From the NCBI RefSeq assembly GCF_000512205.2, contig NZ_CP006644.1, positions 930,001 through 994,000 of the forward strand: 64,000 nt of DNA, in the 5' to 3' direction. Below are positions 27,768 through 36,579 of this stretch, one piece after another. The DNA comes from Sphingomonas sanxanigenens DSM 19645 = NX02. GTDB lineage: Bacteria; Pseudomonadota; Alphaproteobacteria; Sphingomonadales; Sphingomonadaceae. The notes under the pieces were generated by a model. The model ran no database searches. It saw only the letters and a list, made by a program, of their open reading frames with translations, and was not told the DNA's origin. The translations under genes and the position numbers were made by a program. The first letter of the stretch is position 1. Every line of letters starts with the position of its first letter.

Positions 27768-29144
27768 TCACGCCAGGATGTGGATCATCAGCCCGACGAT
27801 CGCGGCGGGGGCGACGATCGCGACGGCGAAATGCCAGACGCGATAGCCGGTGGGCGACAGGTCGGTTTCGGCCGGCGTGATCGTGCGGCGGATCGCCCAG
27901 CCCGCGAACAGCGCGATCAGCAGCGCGTTCAGCGGCAGCAGCAGGTCGGCAATGCCGAAATCGAGCACGTCGAAGAAGGTCTTGCCGGCGAAGGGCGGCA
28001 GGAAGCCGAGCGGATGAACGTCCTTCAGCAGGTTGAACGACAGCATCGAGGGCAGGCCGACCGCGTAGATCGCCGCGGCGGTCAGCCAGGCGAGCGGGCC
28101 GCGGCGCCAGCCGGTGCGCTCGATCAGCCAGGCGACGACGGGTTCGAGCATGCCGACCGCGGTGGTGAAGGCGCCCAGCGCGATCAGGCAGAAGAAGGCG
28201 ATGCTGACGATGCGGCCGCCCGGCATGCCGCCGAAGGCGACGGGCAATGTCACGAAGATCAGGTTGGGGCCCTCGGTCGGCTCCAGCCCGTAGAACAGCA
28301 CCGAGGGAAAGATGGCGAGGCCTGCCATCATCGCGATGAAGATCACCGATCCCGAAACCAGCGCGGCGGACTGCGGCAGCGAGACGCCCTTGGGCAGATA
28401 GGCGCTGTAGGTCATCAGCACGCCCACGCCGATCGCGGTGGAGAACAGCGCCTGGCCGAGCGCGGTCAGAACCCCGGTGCCGGTCATCCGGCTGAAATCG
28501 GGGTAGAAGAGGAAGTCGAGCGCGGGGCCGAGGCCCACCGTCACCGCATTGTAGAGCACCAGCCCGAGCAGCACGACGAACAGCGCGGTCATCTTGATCC
28601 TCGAGACCAGCTCGATCCCGCGCCGCACGCCGCGGGCGACGACGAACGCCACCGCCGCGATGAACGCGCCCTGGAAGGCGACCTGCCGCCACGGCGACCC
28701 GATCAGTTCCTCGAAGAGCGCGCGCGAGCCGTCGGCGTCGATGCCGGTGAAGCCCTGCGCGATCGCCAGCCGCGCATAGTCGGCGCCCCAGCCGGCGACG
28801 ACGCTGTAATAGGAGAGGCCGAAGAAGGGGATGGTCAGGCTGAGCCAGCCGATCGCCAGCCAGGCGCGGGAGGCGCCCTCCGCGGCGACCAGCCGGCGCA
28901 TGCTGCCGATCACGCTGCCATGGCCGCGGCGGCCGACCGCCATCTCGCCGATCATGATCGGCAGGCAGATGATGCCGACGAACAGGATGTAGAGGATGAC
29001 GAAGGCGCCGCCGCCATTGGCGCCGGCGACATAGGGAAAGCGCCAGAGGCTGCCCAGCCCGATCGCTGCCGCGGCGGTGGCATAGAGATAGGCGAGCTTG
29101 GAGGTCCAGACCTCCCGATTCGCGCCGTCGCCTGCGTCCGTCAT
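27768..29144 (-). CDS. Neurotransmitter:sodium symporter family transporter
   Basis: 458 residues from the ATG at 29144, with AGGGGA upstream; the frame opens at 29222, which falls in the operator. About 12 membrane helices. The first has the family motif AIGLGSLWRFPYVAGANGGGAF, which binds sodium and substrate in LeuT-type transporters. It imports amino acids or related amines with Na+. It is divergent from a MarR gene over a 12-bp-arm palindrome and leads into a class V aminotransferase gene. Confidence 0.92.
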   Translation of the reverse strand: MTDAGDGANREVWTSKLAYLYATAAAAIGLGSLWRFPYVAGANGGGAFVILYILFVGIICLPIMIGEMAVGRRGHGSVIGSMRRLVAAEGASRAWLAIGWLSLTIPFFGLSYYSVVAGWGADYARLAIAQGFTGIDADGSRALFEELIGSPWRQVAFQGAFIAAVAFVVARGVRRGIELVSRIKMTALFVVLLGLVLYNAVTVGLGPALDFLFYPDFSRMTGTGVLTALGQALFSTAIGVGVLMTYSAYLPKGVSLPQSAALVSGSVIFIAMMAGLAIFPSVLFYGLEPTEGPNLIFVTLPVAFGGMPGGRIVSIAFFCLIALGAFTTAVGMLEPVVAWLIERTGWRRGPLAWLTAAAIYAVGLPSMLSFNLLKDVHPLGFLPPFAGKTFFDVLDFGIADLLLPLNALLIALFAGWAIRRTITPAETDLSPTGYRVWHFAVAIVAPAAIVGLMIHILA

Positions 29145-29171
29145 GCCGTTCCCCTGTTCGTCACCGATCGG

Positions 29172-29205
29172 TCTATATGCAAATATATATCCTTTTGCAT
29201 ATAGA
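29172..29205. promoter_or_regulatory. Perfect 12-bp inverted repeat operator
   Basis: TCTATATGCAAA (29172-29183) and TTTGCATATAGA (29194-29205) are perfect inverted arms around a 10-bp AT spacer, in the divergent region between the symporter (-) and MarR (+) genes. The symmetry and AT-richness strongly suggest a regulator site covering both promoters. Confidence 0.75.
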
Positions 29206-29261
29206 TTTTGTCGCGGCGACATGAGATTGACGCGGACGAGAGGATGAAGGATCGCGTTTTC

Positions 29262-29750
29262 ATGGCCAAGGACTCACGACCGGCGCGCTCCGTCGCCACC
29301 AAGACGCTCGTTGCCGGCGACCGGTGGATGGATGATTATCTGCCGTATCAACTCTATCGCGTGACCAATCGTTTGAACGTCCGACTGCAGGGGCGGCTGA
29401 AATCGATCGGCATCAATCTTTCGCAATGGCGCGTGCTGAGCGTTTTGCGCTCCTTCGGCACGCTCAGCATCAGCGGCATCGTCGAACATACGCTGATGGA
29501 ACAGCCCACGGTCAGCCGCGTCGTGGTGCAGCTGGAGCAGGACGGAATGGTCGCCCGGCAGACCTCCGCGGGGGATTCGCGGATGACGGACATCACCTTG
29601 ACGGCGAAGGGCGCCGAGACCTTCGACAGCATCCGCGAATCCGCCTATCGCCATGAGAAGATGGCGCTGGACGGGCTCGATCCTGCGCGGCTGGAGGCGC
29701 TGCGCGAGACGTTGCGGCTGATCGAGCAGAACATCGAACTGTATGATTGA
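29262..29750 (+). CDS. MarR-family transcriptional regulator
   Basis: 162 residues from the ATG at 29262, preceded by AAGGA at about 10 bp; ATG 29244 is an alternative. The winged helix contains LSQWRVLSVLRSFG, the recognition-helix region MEQPTVSRVVVQLEQDGMV and the wing AGDSRMTDITLT. It probably binds the palindrome at 29172-29205 and controls itself and the divergent sodium symporter-aminotransferase genes. Confidence 0.88.
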   Translation: MAKDSRPARSVATKTLVAGDRWMDDYLPYQLYRVTNRLNVRLQGRLKSIGINLSQWRVLSVLRSFGTLSISGIVEHTLMEQPTVSRVVVQLEQDGMVARQTSAGDSRMTDITLTAKGAETFDSIRESAYRHEKMALDGLDPARLEALRETLRLIEQNIELYD

Positions 29751-29815
29751 CAGCGGCGCTCCCGCTTGGCCCTAAGGGCGGCCATGCCCAGACCGCCCCG
29801 GCCAGCCACGCCGCC

Positions 29816-30223
29816 ATGCCGACGCCGATGACCGAGCGCCTGCCGATCCCGTCGATCGACGGGGTGCTGACCATGTTCTATTATCGGGATCTCGCGGCGG
29901 CGACCGACTGGTACGAACGGGTGATCGGGTTCGAAAAGATCCTCGCCTTCGAAGGGCTCAGCCTGTTCCGTGTCCATCAGGGCAGCCAGCTCGCGCTGGT
30001 CGGCGAGGGCTTCGGCAGCCAGCAGCCGATCGCCGGCACCAACAAGGGTGCGATCCTCTCCATCCAGACCCGCGTCCTGCAGCAATGGCATGAGCGGCTG
30101 TTCCGCTACCAGGTGCCGGGCACCGGCGAGGGGCTGCAGAGCGGCGGCGGCGGGCTGACGATCGAGTTCAAGGTGCGCGATCCGGAAGGCTATACGATCG
30201 AGTTCTTCGAGTGGATCGAGTGA
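29816..30223 (+). CDS. VOC-family (glyoxalase/bleomycin resistance-like) protein
   Basis: About 135 residues from the ATG at 29816; 29828 is another option and neither has a strong ribosome site. It has one VOC fold: VLTMFYYRDLAAATDWYERVIGF at the start, and a metal-type C-terminal segment RDPEGYTIEFFEW where the Glu residues sit. Substrate is unknown. It follows the MarR gene by 65 bp and precedes two amidohydrolase genes. Confidence 0.75.
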   Translation: MPTPMTERLPIPSIDGVLTMFYYRDLAAATDWYERVIGFEKILAFEGLSLFRVHQGSQLALVGEGFGSQQPIAGTNKGAILSIQTRVLQQWHERLFRYQVPGTGEGLQSGGGGLTIEFKVRDPEGYTIEFFEWIE

Positions 30224-30280
30224 GGGACGTTTAGCCCCTCCCCTGAAGGAAAGAGGCTGATCCCCTCTCCAAATCTCACA

Positions 30281-30300
30281 TTCATATTCATTTTCATATT
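30281..30300. promoter_or_regulatory. Direct TTCATATT repeats before the amidohydrolase pair
   Basis: TTCATATT occurs at 30281-30288 and 30293-30300, a 12-bp period, in an AT-rich patch about 60 bp upstream of the first amidohydrolase start. It may be a promoter or regulator site for the operon. Confidence 0.35.
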
Positions 30301-30359
30301 TGCTTTCGTCCCGATCCGCGATAGCGTCCGCGCAGCCGTACCAAGCGGGGGTCGTTATC

Positions 30360-31745
30360 ATGCTTCTTCGTCTGGCGGGCGCGAGTGCGCTTGCCCTCCT
30401 TGTCGCCGGCGCCGCGCCGGCCGAGACCACGCCGGTGCCGGGCACGCCCGCGCATCCGTCCGCGCCGGTCGCCGTGGCCACCATCATCCATGCCGGCCAT
30501 CTGCTCGCGGTGCCCGGCCAGCCGGCGATCGCCGAGGCGACCATCGTCACGCAGGACGGTACGGTGCGTTCGGTGCAGCGCGGCTATGCCGACGCGGCGG
30601 CGCTGGGGCTGCCTGCGGGCACCGCGGTGATCGACCTCAAGGACCGGTTCGTGCTGCCCGGCTTCATGGACATGCACGTCCATCTGAGCTCCGGCGGCGC
30701 CGCGCGCAGCCCGATGACGCGGCTGCGCGAGGGCCCCGAATATTTCGCGATCAACGCCTATGCCAACGCCAACCGCACGTTGATGGCGGGGTTCACGACG
30801 GTGCGCGATCTCGGTTCGCCGGGCGACTCGCTGTTCGCGCTGCGCGATGCGGTGCGCGACGGCATCGTCGCCGGCCCCAAGATCGTCGCGGCGGGGGAGG
30901 GGATCAGCCCCACCAACGGCCATGCCGACGTCCATGGCCTGCGCCGCGACCTGATGGAATCGCAGCACCGCCCCGGCGTGTGCGACGGCGCCGACGATTG
31001 CCGCCGCGCGGTGCGCGATGCGATCAAGTTCGGCGCGAACGTCATCAAGGTGCATGTCACGGGCGGGGTGCTCGACGAATCGGATGCCGGCACCGGCCAG
31101 CAGTTCACCGACGAGGAATTGAAGGCGATCGTCGACGCCGGCCATGCGATGGGCCGAAAGGTGACGACGCACGCGCACGGCAAGGCGGGTATCGATGCCG
31201 CGGTGCGCGCCGGCTACGACTCGATCGAACATGCGATGTGGGCGGACGAGGAAAGCCTGAAGCTGATGAAGCAGCACGGCACCTGGCTGATCCCCACCGT
31301 CTGGCCGATCACCTGGGTGGGCGACACGCCGGAAAAGGTGCGGCAGGGGCCGTTCAAGGATCTCGCGCCGAACTCGCTCGCCAAGCTCTACAAGCTGGGC
31401 GACCAGCCCAAGAAGATGGTGCGGATGGCGATCCGCCTCGGCGTGCCGATCGCGCTGGGCACCGACAACGGCATCGCCCCGCACGGCACCAACGGTTACG
31501 AGATGCTGGAATATGTCGAGGCCGGGATGACGCCGATGGAGGCGTTGAAGACGGGCACCGTCAACGCCGCCGCGGCCGGCGGCCTCGAGGATCGCGGCAG
31601 GATCGCGCCCGGCCTGGCGGCGGACATCGTCGCGCTCGACGGCGATCCGCTGAAGGACATCCGCGCCGTGCTCGACGTGGATTTCGTGATGCGCGACGGC
31701 ATCGTTTTCAAGCGCGGCGGCCAGCCGACGGGGGTCATCCAGTGA
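30360..31745 (+). CDS. Exported metal-dependent amidohydrolase (COG1228 type)
   Basis: 461 residues from the ATG at 30360 with a signal peptide (about 1-20). Amidohydrolase metal ligands: MDMHVHLSS (HxH), a bridging Lys in VIKVHVTGG, His in THAHGKAG and SIEHAMW, and Asp in GTDNGI. This subfamily includes exported X-Pro and X-Arg/Lys dipeptidases as well as imidazolonepropionase-like enzymes. The next gene is a paralogue whose GTG start overlaps this stop by 4 bp, so the two probably act together on peptides or amides. Confidence 0.88.
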   Translation: MLLRLAGASALALLVAGAAPAETTPVPGTPAHPSAPVAVATIIHAGHLLAVPGQPAIAEATIVTQDGTVRSVQRGYADAAALGLPAGTAVIDLKDRFVLPGFMDMHVHLSSGGAARSPMTRLREGPEYFAINAYANANRTLMAGFTTVRDLGSPGDSLFALRDAVRDGIVAGPKIVAAGEGISPTNGHADVHGLRRDLMESQHRPGVCDGADDCRRAVRDAIKFGANVIKVHVTGGVLDESDAGTGQQFTDEELKAIVDAGHAMGRKVTTHAHGKAGIDAAVRAGYDSIEHAMWADEESLKLMKQHGTWLIPTVWPITWVGDTPEKVRQGPFKDLAPNSLAKLYKLGDQPKKMVRMAIRLGVPIALGTDNGIAPHGTNGYEMLEYVEAGMTPMEALKTGTVNAAAAGGLEDRGRIAPGLAADIVALDGDPLKDIRAVLDVDFVMRDGIVFKRGGQPTGVIQ

Positions 31746-33091
31746 AGATCAAGACGTTCATCCGCTGCGCGCTGTGCGCCGTCGCCACGCTCGCCCTGCC
31801 CGCGACCGCGTTCGCCGAGCCGCTGGTGCTCGACAATGTCACGCTCGTCGACGGCACCGGCCGGCCGGTCCGGAAGAACATGACGGTGGCGATCGACGAT
31901 GGCCGCTTCACATTGGTGGCGCCGACCGTCGCGGCGAAGGGCGTGGCCGGAAAGCATGTCGACTGCACCGGGCGCTACCTGATGCCCGGGCTGATGGACG
32001 TCCACATCCATCTCGGCGGCCCCTACAACCCCGACAAGAACCACGACCAGGGCGTGCAGGCGCTGGCGAGCTTCCTCTATGCGGGCGTCACCACCATCTA
32101 CGACGCGGGCAACGATGCGAACTTCATCCTGACGCTGCGTGCCGAGGAGCGCGCGGGCAAGATATTGTCGCCGCGGATCCTGGCGACCGGCAATCTCGTC
32201 ACCTATCCGGGCAGCCACGGCGCGGCGATGGCGATCGAGGTGGATAGCTGGCCGCAGGCGAAGCCCGCGCTCGACAAGCATATCGCCGAGCAGAAGCCGG
32301 ACATCGTCAAGCTGACCTTGGAAGAACATGGCTGGGGATCGCGCCCGATGATCCCGCTGCTGCCGGTCGACCTGATGCAGGAGATCATCCACTATTACAA
32401 CGCGCACGGCATCCGTACGACCGCGCACACCTCCAGCGAATTGCGCGCGACCGAGGCGATCTATGCCGGCGTCGACAGCCTCGCCCATCCGGTGATCCAG
32501 GGGCCGATCAGCGCCGATTTCGTGCGGCTGATGGCGGCGAAGAAGACGCCGATGGCGACGACCTTGACGATCGGAGAGGGCTATAGCCGCCTCGTCGAGC
32601 ATCCCGAATATCTCGACCAGCCGCTCTACGCCGCCGCCTACAGCAAGGCGCAGATCGCCGAGCTGAAGAGCAAGACGCTCGCGGAGTGGAAGGCGCGGAG
32701 CTGGACGTGGTGGATGAAGCTGATGACGCCGATCGCGCAGGAAAATCTGCGCCAGATCGACGCCGCCGGCGGCATCATCGCGATCGGCACCGACCAGTCG
32801 GTCGGCCCCGCGGTGCATCGCGAGATGGAACTGATGCAGGCGGCGGGCGTGGCGCCCGCGCGGATCATCCGCATGGCGACGCTGAACAGCGCCCGCCATC
32901 TCGGCCGCGAGGAGGATCTCGGCTCGATCGAACCCGGCAAGATCGCCGATGCGGTGCTGCTGAGCGCGGATCCGACCGCGGACATCAACAACGCCAAGGC
33001 GATCGTCGCGGTGATCAAGGCAGGCGCGCTGGTGGATGAGGACAAGCTGCCGATGGCGGGCGGCGCGCAGAAGCGGCGGCGGAATTTTTGA
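31742..33091 (+). CDS. Second exported amidohydrolase paralogue
   Basis: 449 residues starting at a GTG that overlaps the upstream stop (GTGA), so it is translationally coupled. The signal peptide is KIKTFIRCALCAVATLALP...AFA. Metal ligands: MDVHIHLGG, Lys in DIVKLTLEEHG, TTAHTSSE, SLAHPVIQ and GTDQSVG. It is about 30% like its neighbour by eye, so substrate preference probably differs. It ends before an extragenic repeat. Confidence 0.87.
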   Translation: MKIKTFIRCALCAVATLALPATAFAEPLVLDNVTLVDGTGRPVRKNMTVAIDDGRFTLVAPTVAAKGVAGKHVDCTGRYLMPGLMDVHIHLGGPYNPDKNHDQGVQALASFLYAGVTTIYDAGNDANFILTLRAEERAGKILSPRILATGNLVTYPGSHGAAMAIEVDSWPQAKPALDKHIAEQKPDIVKLTLEEHGWGSRPMIPLLPVDLMQEIIHYYNAHGIRTTAHTSSELRATEAIYAGVDSLAHPVIQGPISADFVRLMAAKKTPMATTLTIGEGYSRLVEHPEYLDQPLYAAAYSKAQIAELKSKTLAEWKARSWTWWMKLMTPIAQENLRQIDAAGGIIAIGTDQSVGPAVHREMELMQAAGVAPARIIRMATLNSARHLGREEDLGSIEPGKIADAVLLSADPTADINNAKAIVAVIKAGALVDEDKLPMAGGAQKRRRNF

Positions 33092-33103
33092 CGTTCCTTT
33101 CCT

Positions 33104-33268
33104 CCCCGGCGCGCTGCGTCGGGGAGGGGGACCATTTGCGTAGCAAATGGTGGAGGCCCCGGCTCGGAGCCCGCCGTTTCATCATAATGTGATCAGATAA
33201 TTAGGCGCTGGCCCCTCCACCACCGGCTGCGCCGGCGGTCCCCCTCCCCGAGCAGAGCTCGGGGAGGA
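33104..33268. repeat. Composite extragenic palindromic repeat (BIME-like)
   Basis: Two inverted copies of the window's repeat: a left unit with TCCTCCCC...GGGGAGGG plus the internal stem ACCATTTGC/GCAAATGGT, and a right unit 33211-33268 with CCACCGGC...GCCGGCGG and CCCCGAGC/GCTCGGGG. No gene is present. Related units occur at 41103-41160 and 49977-50033. Confidence 0.8.
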
Positions 33269-33302
33269 AAAACGGAGCACTTCACCCCAATCAATTTTAA
33301 TC

Positions 33303-33335
33303 TTGAAATGTCCCATTTTCACGCAATTATGCGTG
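33303..33335 (+). promoter_or_regulatory. Promoter with overlapping palindrome before the class I aminotransferase
   Basis: TTGAAA (33303-33308), 16 bp, then AATTAT (33325-33330) fit a sigma-70 promoter. The perfect palindrome CACGCA-ATTA-TGCGTG (33320-33335) covers the -10 box, so a bound regulator would block polymerase. The start codon lies at 33358. Confidence 0.55.
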
Positions 33336-33357
33336 GAACTGGAATCGGAGACCGAAT

Positions 33358-34527
33358 ATGAAGTGGCCGGCACAGCGCCTGCAGACAGGTTCGCGCAAGA
33401 GCTTCGGCATGTATGACGAAGCCGTCAAGCTCGATGCCGCGGGCGTCGACCTGATTCACCTAGAGTTCGGCCGCCCGCACGCCGACACGCCCGAACATAT
33501 CAAGGAGGCGACCAAGGCGGCGCTCGATGCCGGTATCGTCCATTATGGCGATTTCCGCGGCACCATGTCGTTCCGCCAGGCGCTGGTCGAGAAGCTCGGC
33601 CGCTTCAACAAGCTGGATTATGGCGTGGACGAGGTGCTCGTCACCAACGGGCTGACCCACGCCTCGTTCGCGGCGTTCATGGCCGCGGTCGATCCGGGCG
33701 ACGAGGTGATCCTGCTCGATCCCTATTATCCGCAGCATATCGGCAAGACCGAGCTCGCCGGCGGCAAGGTGGTGTTCGCCGCGCTGGACAAGGCCAATGA
33801 TTTCGCGATCTCCAAGGCGAACATCGCCGCCAGGATCACCGATCGCACGCGGATGATCGTGCTGGTCAACCCCGCCAACCCCACCGGCCGCGTCTACACC
33901 CACGAGGAGCTGCAGCAGGTCGCCGACCTCGCGATCGAGCATGACCTGCTCGTGCTGTCCGACGAGGTGTATGAATATATCACCTATGGCGCCGCCGAGC
34001 ATGTCAGCATCGCCAGCCTGCCCGGCATGCGCGAGCGCACGATCACCTGCTTCGCCTTCACCAAGGCCTATTCGATGGACGGCTGGCGGATCGGCTATCT
34101 GACCGCCGACGCCAGGCTGATGCCGGCGATCCTGCGCCTCGCGATGACCGACGTCACCCACGTCAACGTGTTCATCCAGGAAGGCGCGCGCGCCGCGGTG
34201 GAAGGGCCGCAGGATGCGATGCTGGCGATGGTCGAGGCGGATCGCCGCAAGCGCGACATCGTCGTCCAGGCGCTCAACCAGATGCCGGGCGTCACCTGCG
34301 CCGAGCCGCAGGGCACGATCTATGCCTTTCCCGACATCAGCGGCACCGGCCACGCGTCGCAGGATCTGGCGATGAAGATCCTGCACGAGGCGCATGTCGT
34401 GGTCGAATCGGGCAGCTTCTACGGGCCCGCCGGCGAGGGCCATCTGCGCGTGTGCTTCGGCTCGGAATCCGAGGCGCGGGTGGTCGAGGCGATGGACCGG
34501 CTGACGCGCTTCTTCAACACGCTCTGA
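33358..34527 (+). CDS. PLP-dependent aminotransferase, class I/II (AspC family)
   Basis: 389 residues. PLP Lys236 in FAFTKAYSMDGWRIGY, NPANPTGRVY and SDEVYEYITY are the standard fold-type I motifs. It moves an amino group from an amino acid to a keto acid. The specific substrate is not clear; it resembles the aspartate/aromatic group. It precedes an exported DUF885 peptidase-like gene and follows an operator-bearing promoter, so it may handle amino acids released by the exported peptidases here. Confidence 0.9.
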   Translation: MKWPAQRLQTGSRKSFGMYDEAVKLDAAGVDLIHLEFGRPHADTPEHIKEATKAALDAGIVHYGDFRGTMSFRQALVEKLGRFNKLDYGVDEVLVTNGLTHASFAAFMAAVDPGDEVILLDPYYPQHIGKTELAGGKVVFAALDKANDFAISKANIAARITDRTRMIVLVNPANPTGRVYTHEELQQVADLAIEHDLLVLSDEVYEYITYGAAEHVSIASLPGMRERTITCFAFTKAYSMDGWRIGYLTADARLMPAILRLAMTDVTHVNVFIQEGARAAVEGPQDAMLAMVEADRRKRDIVVQALNQMPGVTCAEPQGTIYAFPDISGTGHASQDLAMKILHEAHVVVESGSFYGPAGEGHLRVCFGSESEARVVEAMDRLTRFFNTL

Positions 34528-34584
34528 TACCGGCACGCCCGGACACATGGCGGCGGGGGCCGCATCCTTTTGGGGGGACCATCG

Positions 34585-36255
34585 ATGAGGATCACACTGC
34601 GTCTCGCGGCCGCGCTGCTCGCGGTGTCATCGATGGCTGCGGCGGCGACGGGGGCGGGGGCTCCCGTCGCCGCGCAGACTGCGCAGGCCCCTGCCGGCTA
34701 TGATGCGCTGGTTGCGCTCTATCAGGCGTTTCGCGCCTTCGTACCGCCGCCGGTGGTGAAGGACGTGCCGGATTATTCGCCGCCGGCGATGGCGCGGCAC
34801 TCTGCCGAACTGCAGCGCTTCCAGGCGCGGCTCGCGGCGATCGACGACAGCGCATGGCCGATCGCCCAACGCGTCGATTACATGGTCGTACGCGCCGAAA
34901 TGCGCGGGATGGAATTCCAGCACCGCGTCGTCGAGCCGTGGAAGCGCGATCCGGCCTTCTATTCCACCACCAATCTCGGCTTCGGCCCGAAGATGCATGG
35001 CGCGATCGCCATCCCGACGCTGCCGATCGCAACGGAGAAGGCGGCCGAGCTGGCCCGCCGGCTGGACGCGGTGCCCGAGGCGCTGCGGCAGGCACGGGCG
35101 AACCTGACCGACGCGCGCGGCGACCTCGCCCGCCTCGCCATCGCGCAGAAGCAGGTCGAGGTGAACGTCTATGGCGAGCTCGCCGCGGCGGCCGCCAGGG
35201 TGCAGCCGTCGCTGGTGGCGCCGGCGAAGCGCGCGCAGGCGGCGGCCGCGTCGTTCAAGGCCTGGCTGGAGGGCATCGAGGCCGGGCTGCCCGCGCATGG
35301 CGGCGTCGGGCGCGACAATTATGCCTGGTATCTGCGCAACGTGCTGCTGCTGCCCTACACGCCCGAACAGATCGAGCTTCTCGGCGAGCGCGAATATCAG
35401 CGGCAGGTGGCGTTCCTGAAGATCGAGGAACATCGCAACCGCGCGATTCCGATGCCGGAGCCGGTGAAGACCCGCGAAGCGTTCGACGCCAAGCGCGCCG
35501 GGGAGGATGCGGACCTGCTGCGCTTCCTGCGCGACGGGCAGTGGATGACGATCCCTGACTATGTGAAGCACGATCCGGAAGAGGGGCCCTATATGTTCCC
35601 CTTCGAGAAGGATCCGTCGCGGCCCGGCCTGTTCGACCCGCCGCTGAACCTCCATTTCTTCTTCCAGAGCGAGTTCCGCGACGGCCGCCCGCTGCGCGCG
35701 CACAACCTGCCCGGCCACGCCTTCGACGCGCTGCAGGCGGCGCGCGACACGCGGCCGATCCGTGGGCAGCAGCGGCTGTTCTTCGTCAACGGCCTGCGCA
35801 ACGAGGGCTGGGCCTTCTATCTGGAGGAATTCATCCTGCAGGCGGGGATGCTGGCGGATCGGCCGAAGACGCGCGAGATGGATTATATCCTCGGCGCAAA
35901 GCGCGCCGCGCGGATCCTGCCCGAACTCAGGATGCAGTCCAACGACTGGACGTGGAAGCAGGCCAACGCCTCGCTGATCGCGCGCACGCCCAAATGGATG
36001 AAGCCGGGCGACGCGGTGGCGCAGTTCGATATCGAGCTTTACCTGCGCCAGCCGGGCTATGGCATCGGCTATTACATGGGCAAGCTGGAACTGGAAAAGC
36101 TGCTGGCCGACGTCGCGATGCACGAGGGCGACGGCTTCGACATCAAGCGCTTCCACGACACTTTCCGCGCCGCCGGTTCGATCCCGATCGCGCTGATCCG
36201 CTGGGAGATGACGGGCGACGACAGCGAGATAAGGACGCTGCGCGACCGAGATTGA
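34585..36255 (+). CDS. DUF885-family exported protein
   Basis: 556 residues from the ATG at 34585 with GGGGGGA upstream; signal peptide about 1-34. The family (possible metallopeptidases, secreted in many proteobacteria) is recognised by HDPEEGPYMFPF, LPGHAFDALQ and the NEGWAFYLEEF motif, which in this family carries a predicted metal-binding or catalytic Glu. Enzymatic role is not established. It follows the class I aminotransferase by 57 bp and may be co-transcribed. Confidence 0.85.
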   Translation: MRITLRLAAALLAVSSMAAAATGAGAPVAAQTAQAPAGYDALVALYQAFRAFVPPPVVKDVPDYSPPAMARHSAELQRFQARLAAIDDSAWPIAQRVDYMVVRAEMRGMEFQHRVVEPWKRDPAFYSTTNLGFGPKMHGAIAIPTLPIATEKAAELARRLDAVPEALRQARANLTDARGDLARLAIAQKQVEVNVYGELAAAAARVQPSLVAPAKRAQAAAASFKAWLEGIEAGLPAHGGVGRDNYAWYLRNVLLLPYTPEQIELLGEREYQRQVAFLKIEEHRNRAIPMPEPVKTREAFDAKRAGEDADLLRFLRDGQWMTIPDYVKHDPEEGPYMFPFEKDPSRPGLFDPPLNLHFFFQSEFRDGRPLRAHNLPGHAFDALQAARDTRPIRGQQRLFFVNGLRNEGWAFYLEEFILQAGMLADRPKTREMDYILGAKRAARILPELRMQSNDWTWKQANASLIARTPKWMKPGDAVAQFDIELYLRQPGYGIGYYMGKLELEKLLADVAMHEGDGFDIKRFHDTFRAAGSIPIALIRWEMTGDDSEIRTLRDRD

Positions 36256-36364
36256 GGCCGGGCGCCATCATTTCTTCCCCGAGCTTTGCTTGGGGAGGAC
36301 GTCGCTGGCGCCAGCGCCGATGTGCGACCGCGATGGGGCAGCGATACTTTCCTGCCCCGAGCCC

Positions 36365-36505
36365 CTAGTGAACAACCGGCCCCGCCCGTTCCGCCAGCCG
36401 CGCGACAAGGCCAGCGGCGATTTCGCCGAAGGCGCGCGGTTCGGGGCGGTCGCGCCGCTGTCGGGTGAACTTCCGCTTCCGTCCGGGAATTGCGTCGAGG
36501 ATCAT
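36365..36505 (-). CDS. Hidden small basic protein under an SOS box
   Basis: A 46-codon frame, too short for usual length cut-offs, starting at the ATG at 36505 with GGAGG 5 nt upstream; an ATG at 36517 in the same frame lies almost at the predicted transcript start. It has a very basic N-terminal patch (GRKRKFTRQRRDR), a mid segment EPRAFGEIAAGLVARLAER that could form an amphipathic helix, and no membrane segment. A perfect LexA box sits directly upstream. I do not recognise a family. Real-gene status rests on ribosome site, promoter and SOS box. Confidence 0.6.
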   Translation of the reverse strand: MILDAIPGRKRKFTRQRRDRPEPRAFGEIAAGLVARLAERAGPVVH

Positions 36506-36518
36506 CCTGGCCTCCATC

Positions 36519-36533
36519 GTTCTCTATTTGTTC
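36519..36533 (-). promoter_or_regulatory. Alphaproteobacterial LexA (SOS) box with promoter
   Basis: GTTC-N7-GTTC (GAAC-N7-GAAC on the minus strand) is a perfect alphaproteobacterial SOS box. On the minus strand it overlaps the -10 TAGAAC (36530-36535), which is 17 bp from TTGCAA (36553-36558). LexA binding here would shut off the small gene at 36365-36505 until DNA damage. Confidence 0.75.
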
Positions 36534-36579
36534 TAGCGCGTCTATGCCCGGTTTGCAAGGGGATTGACTCTAATTCTAT

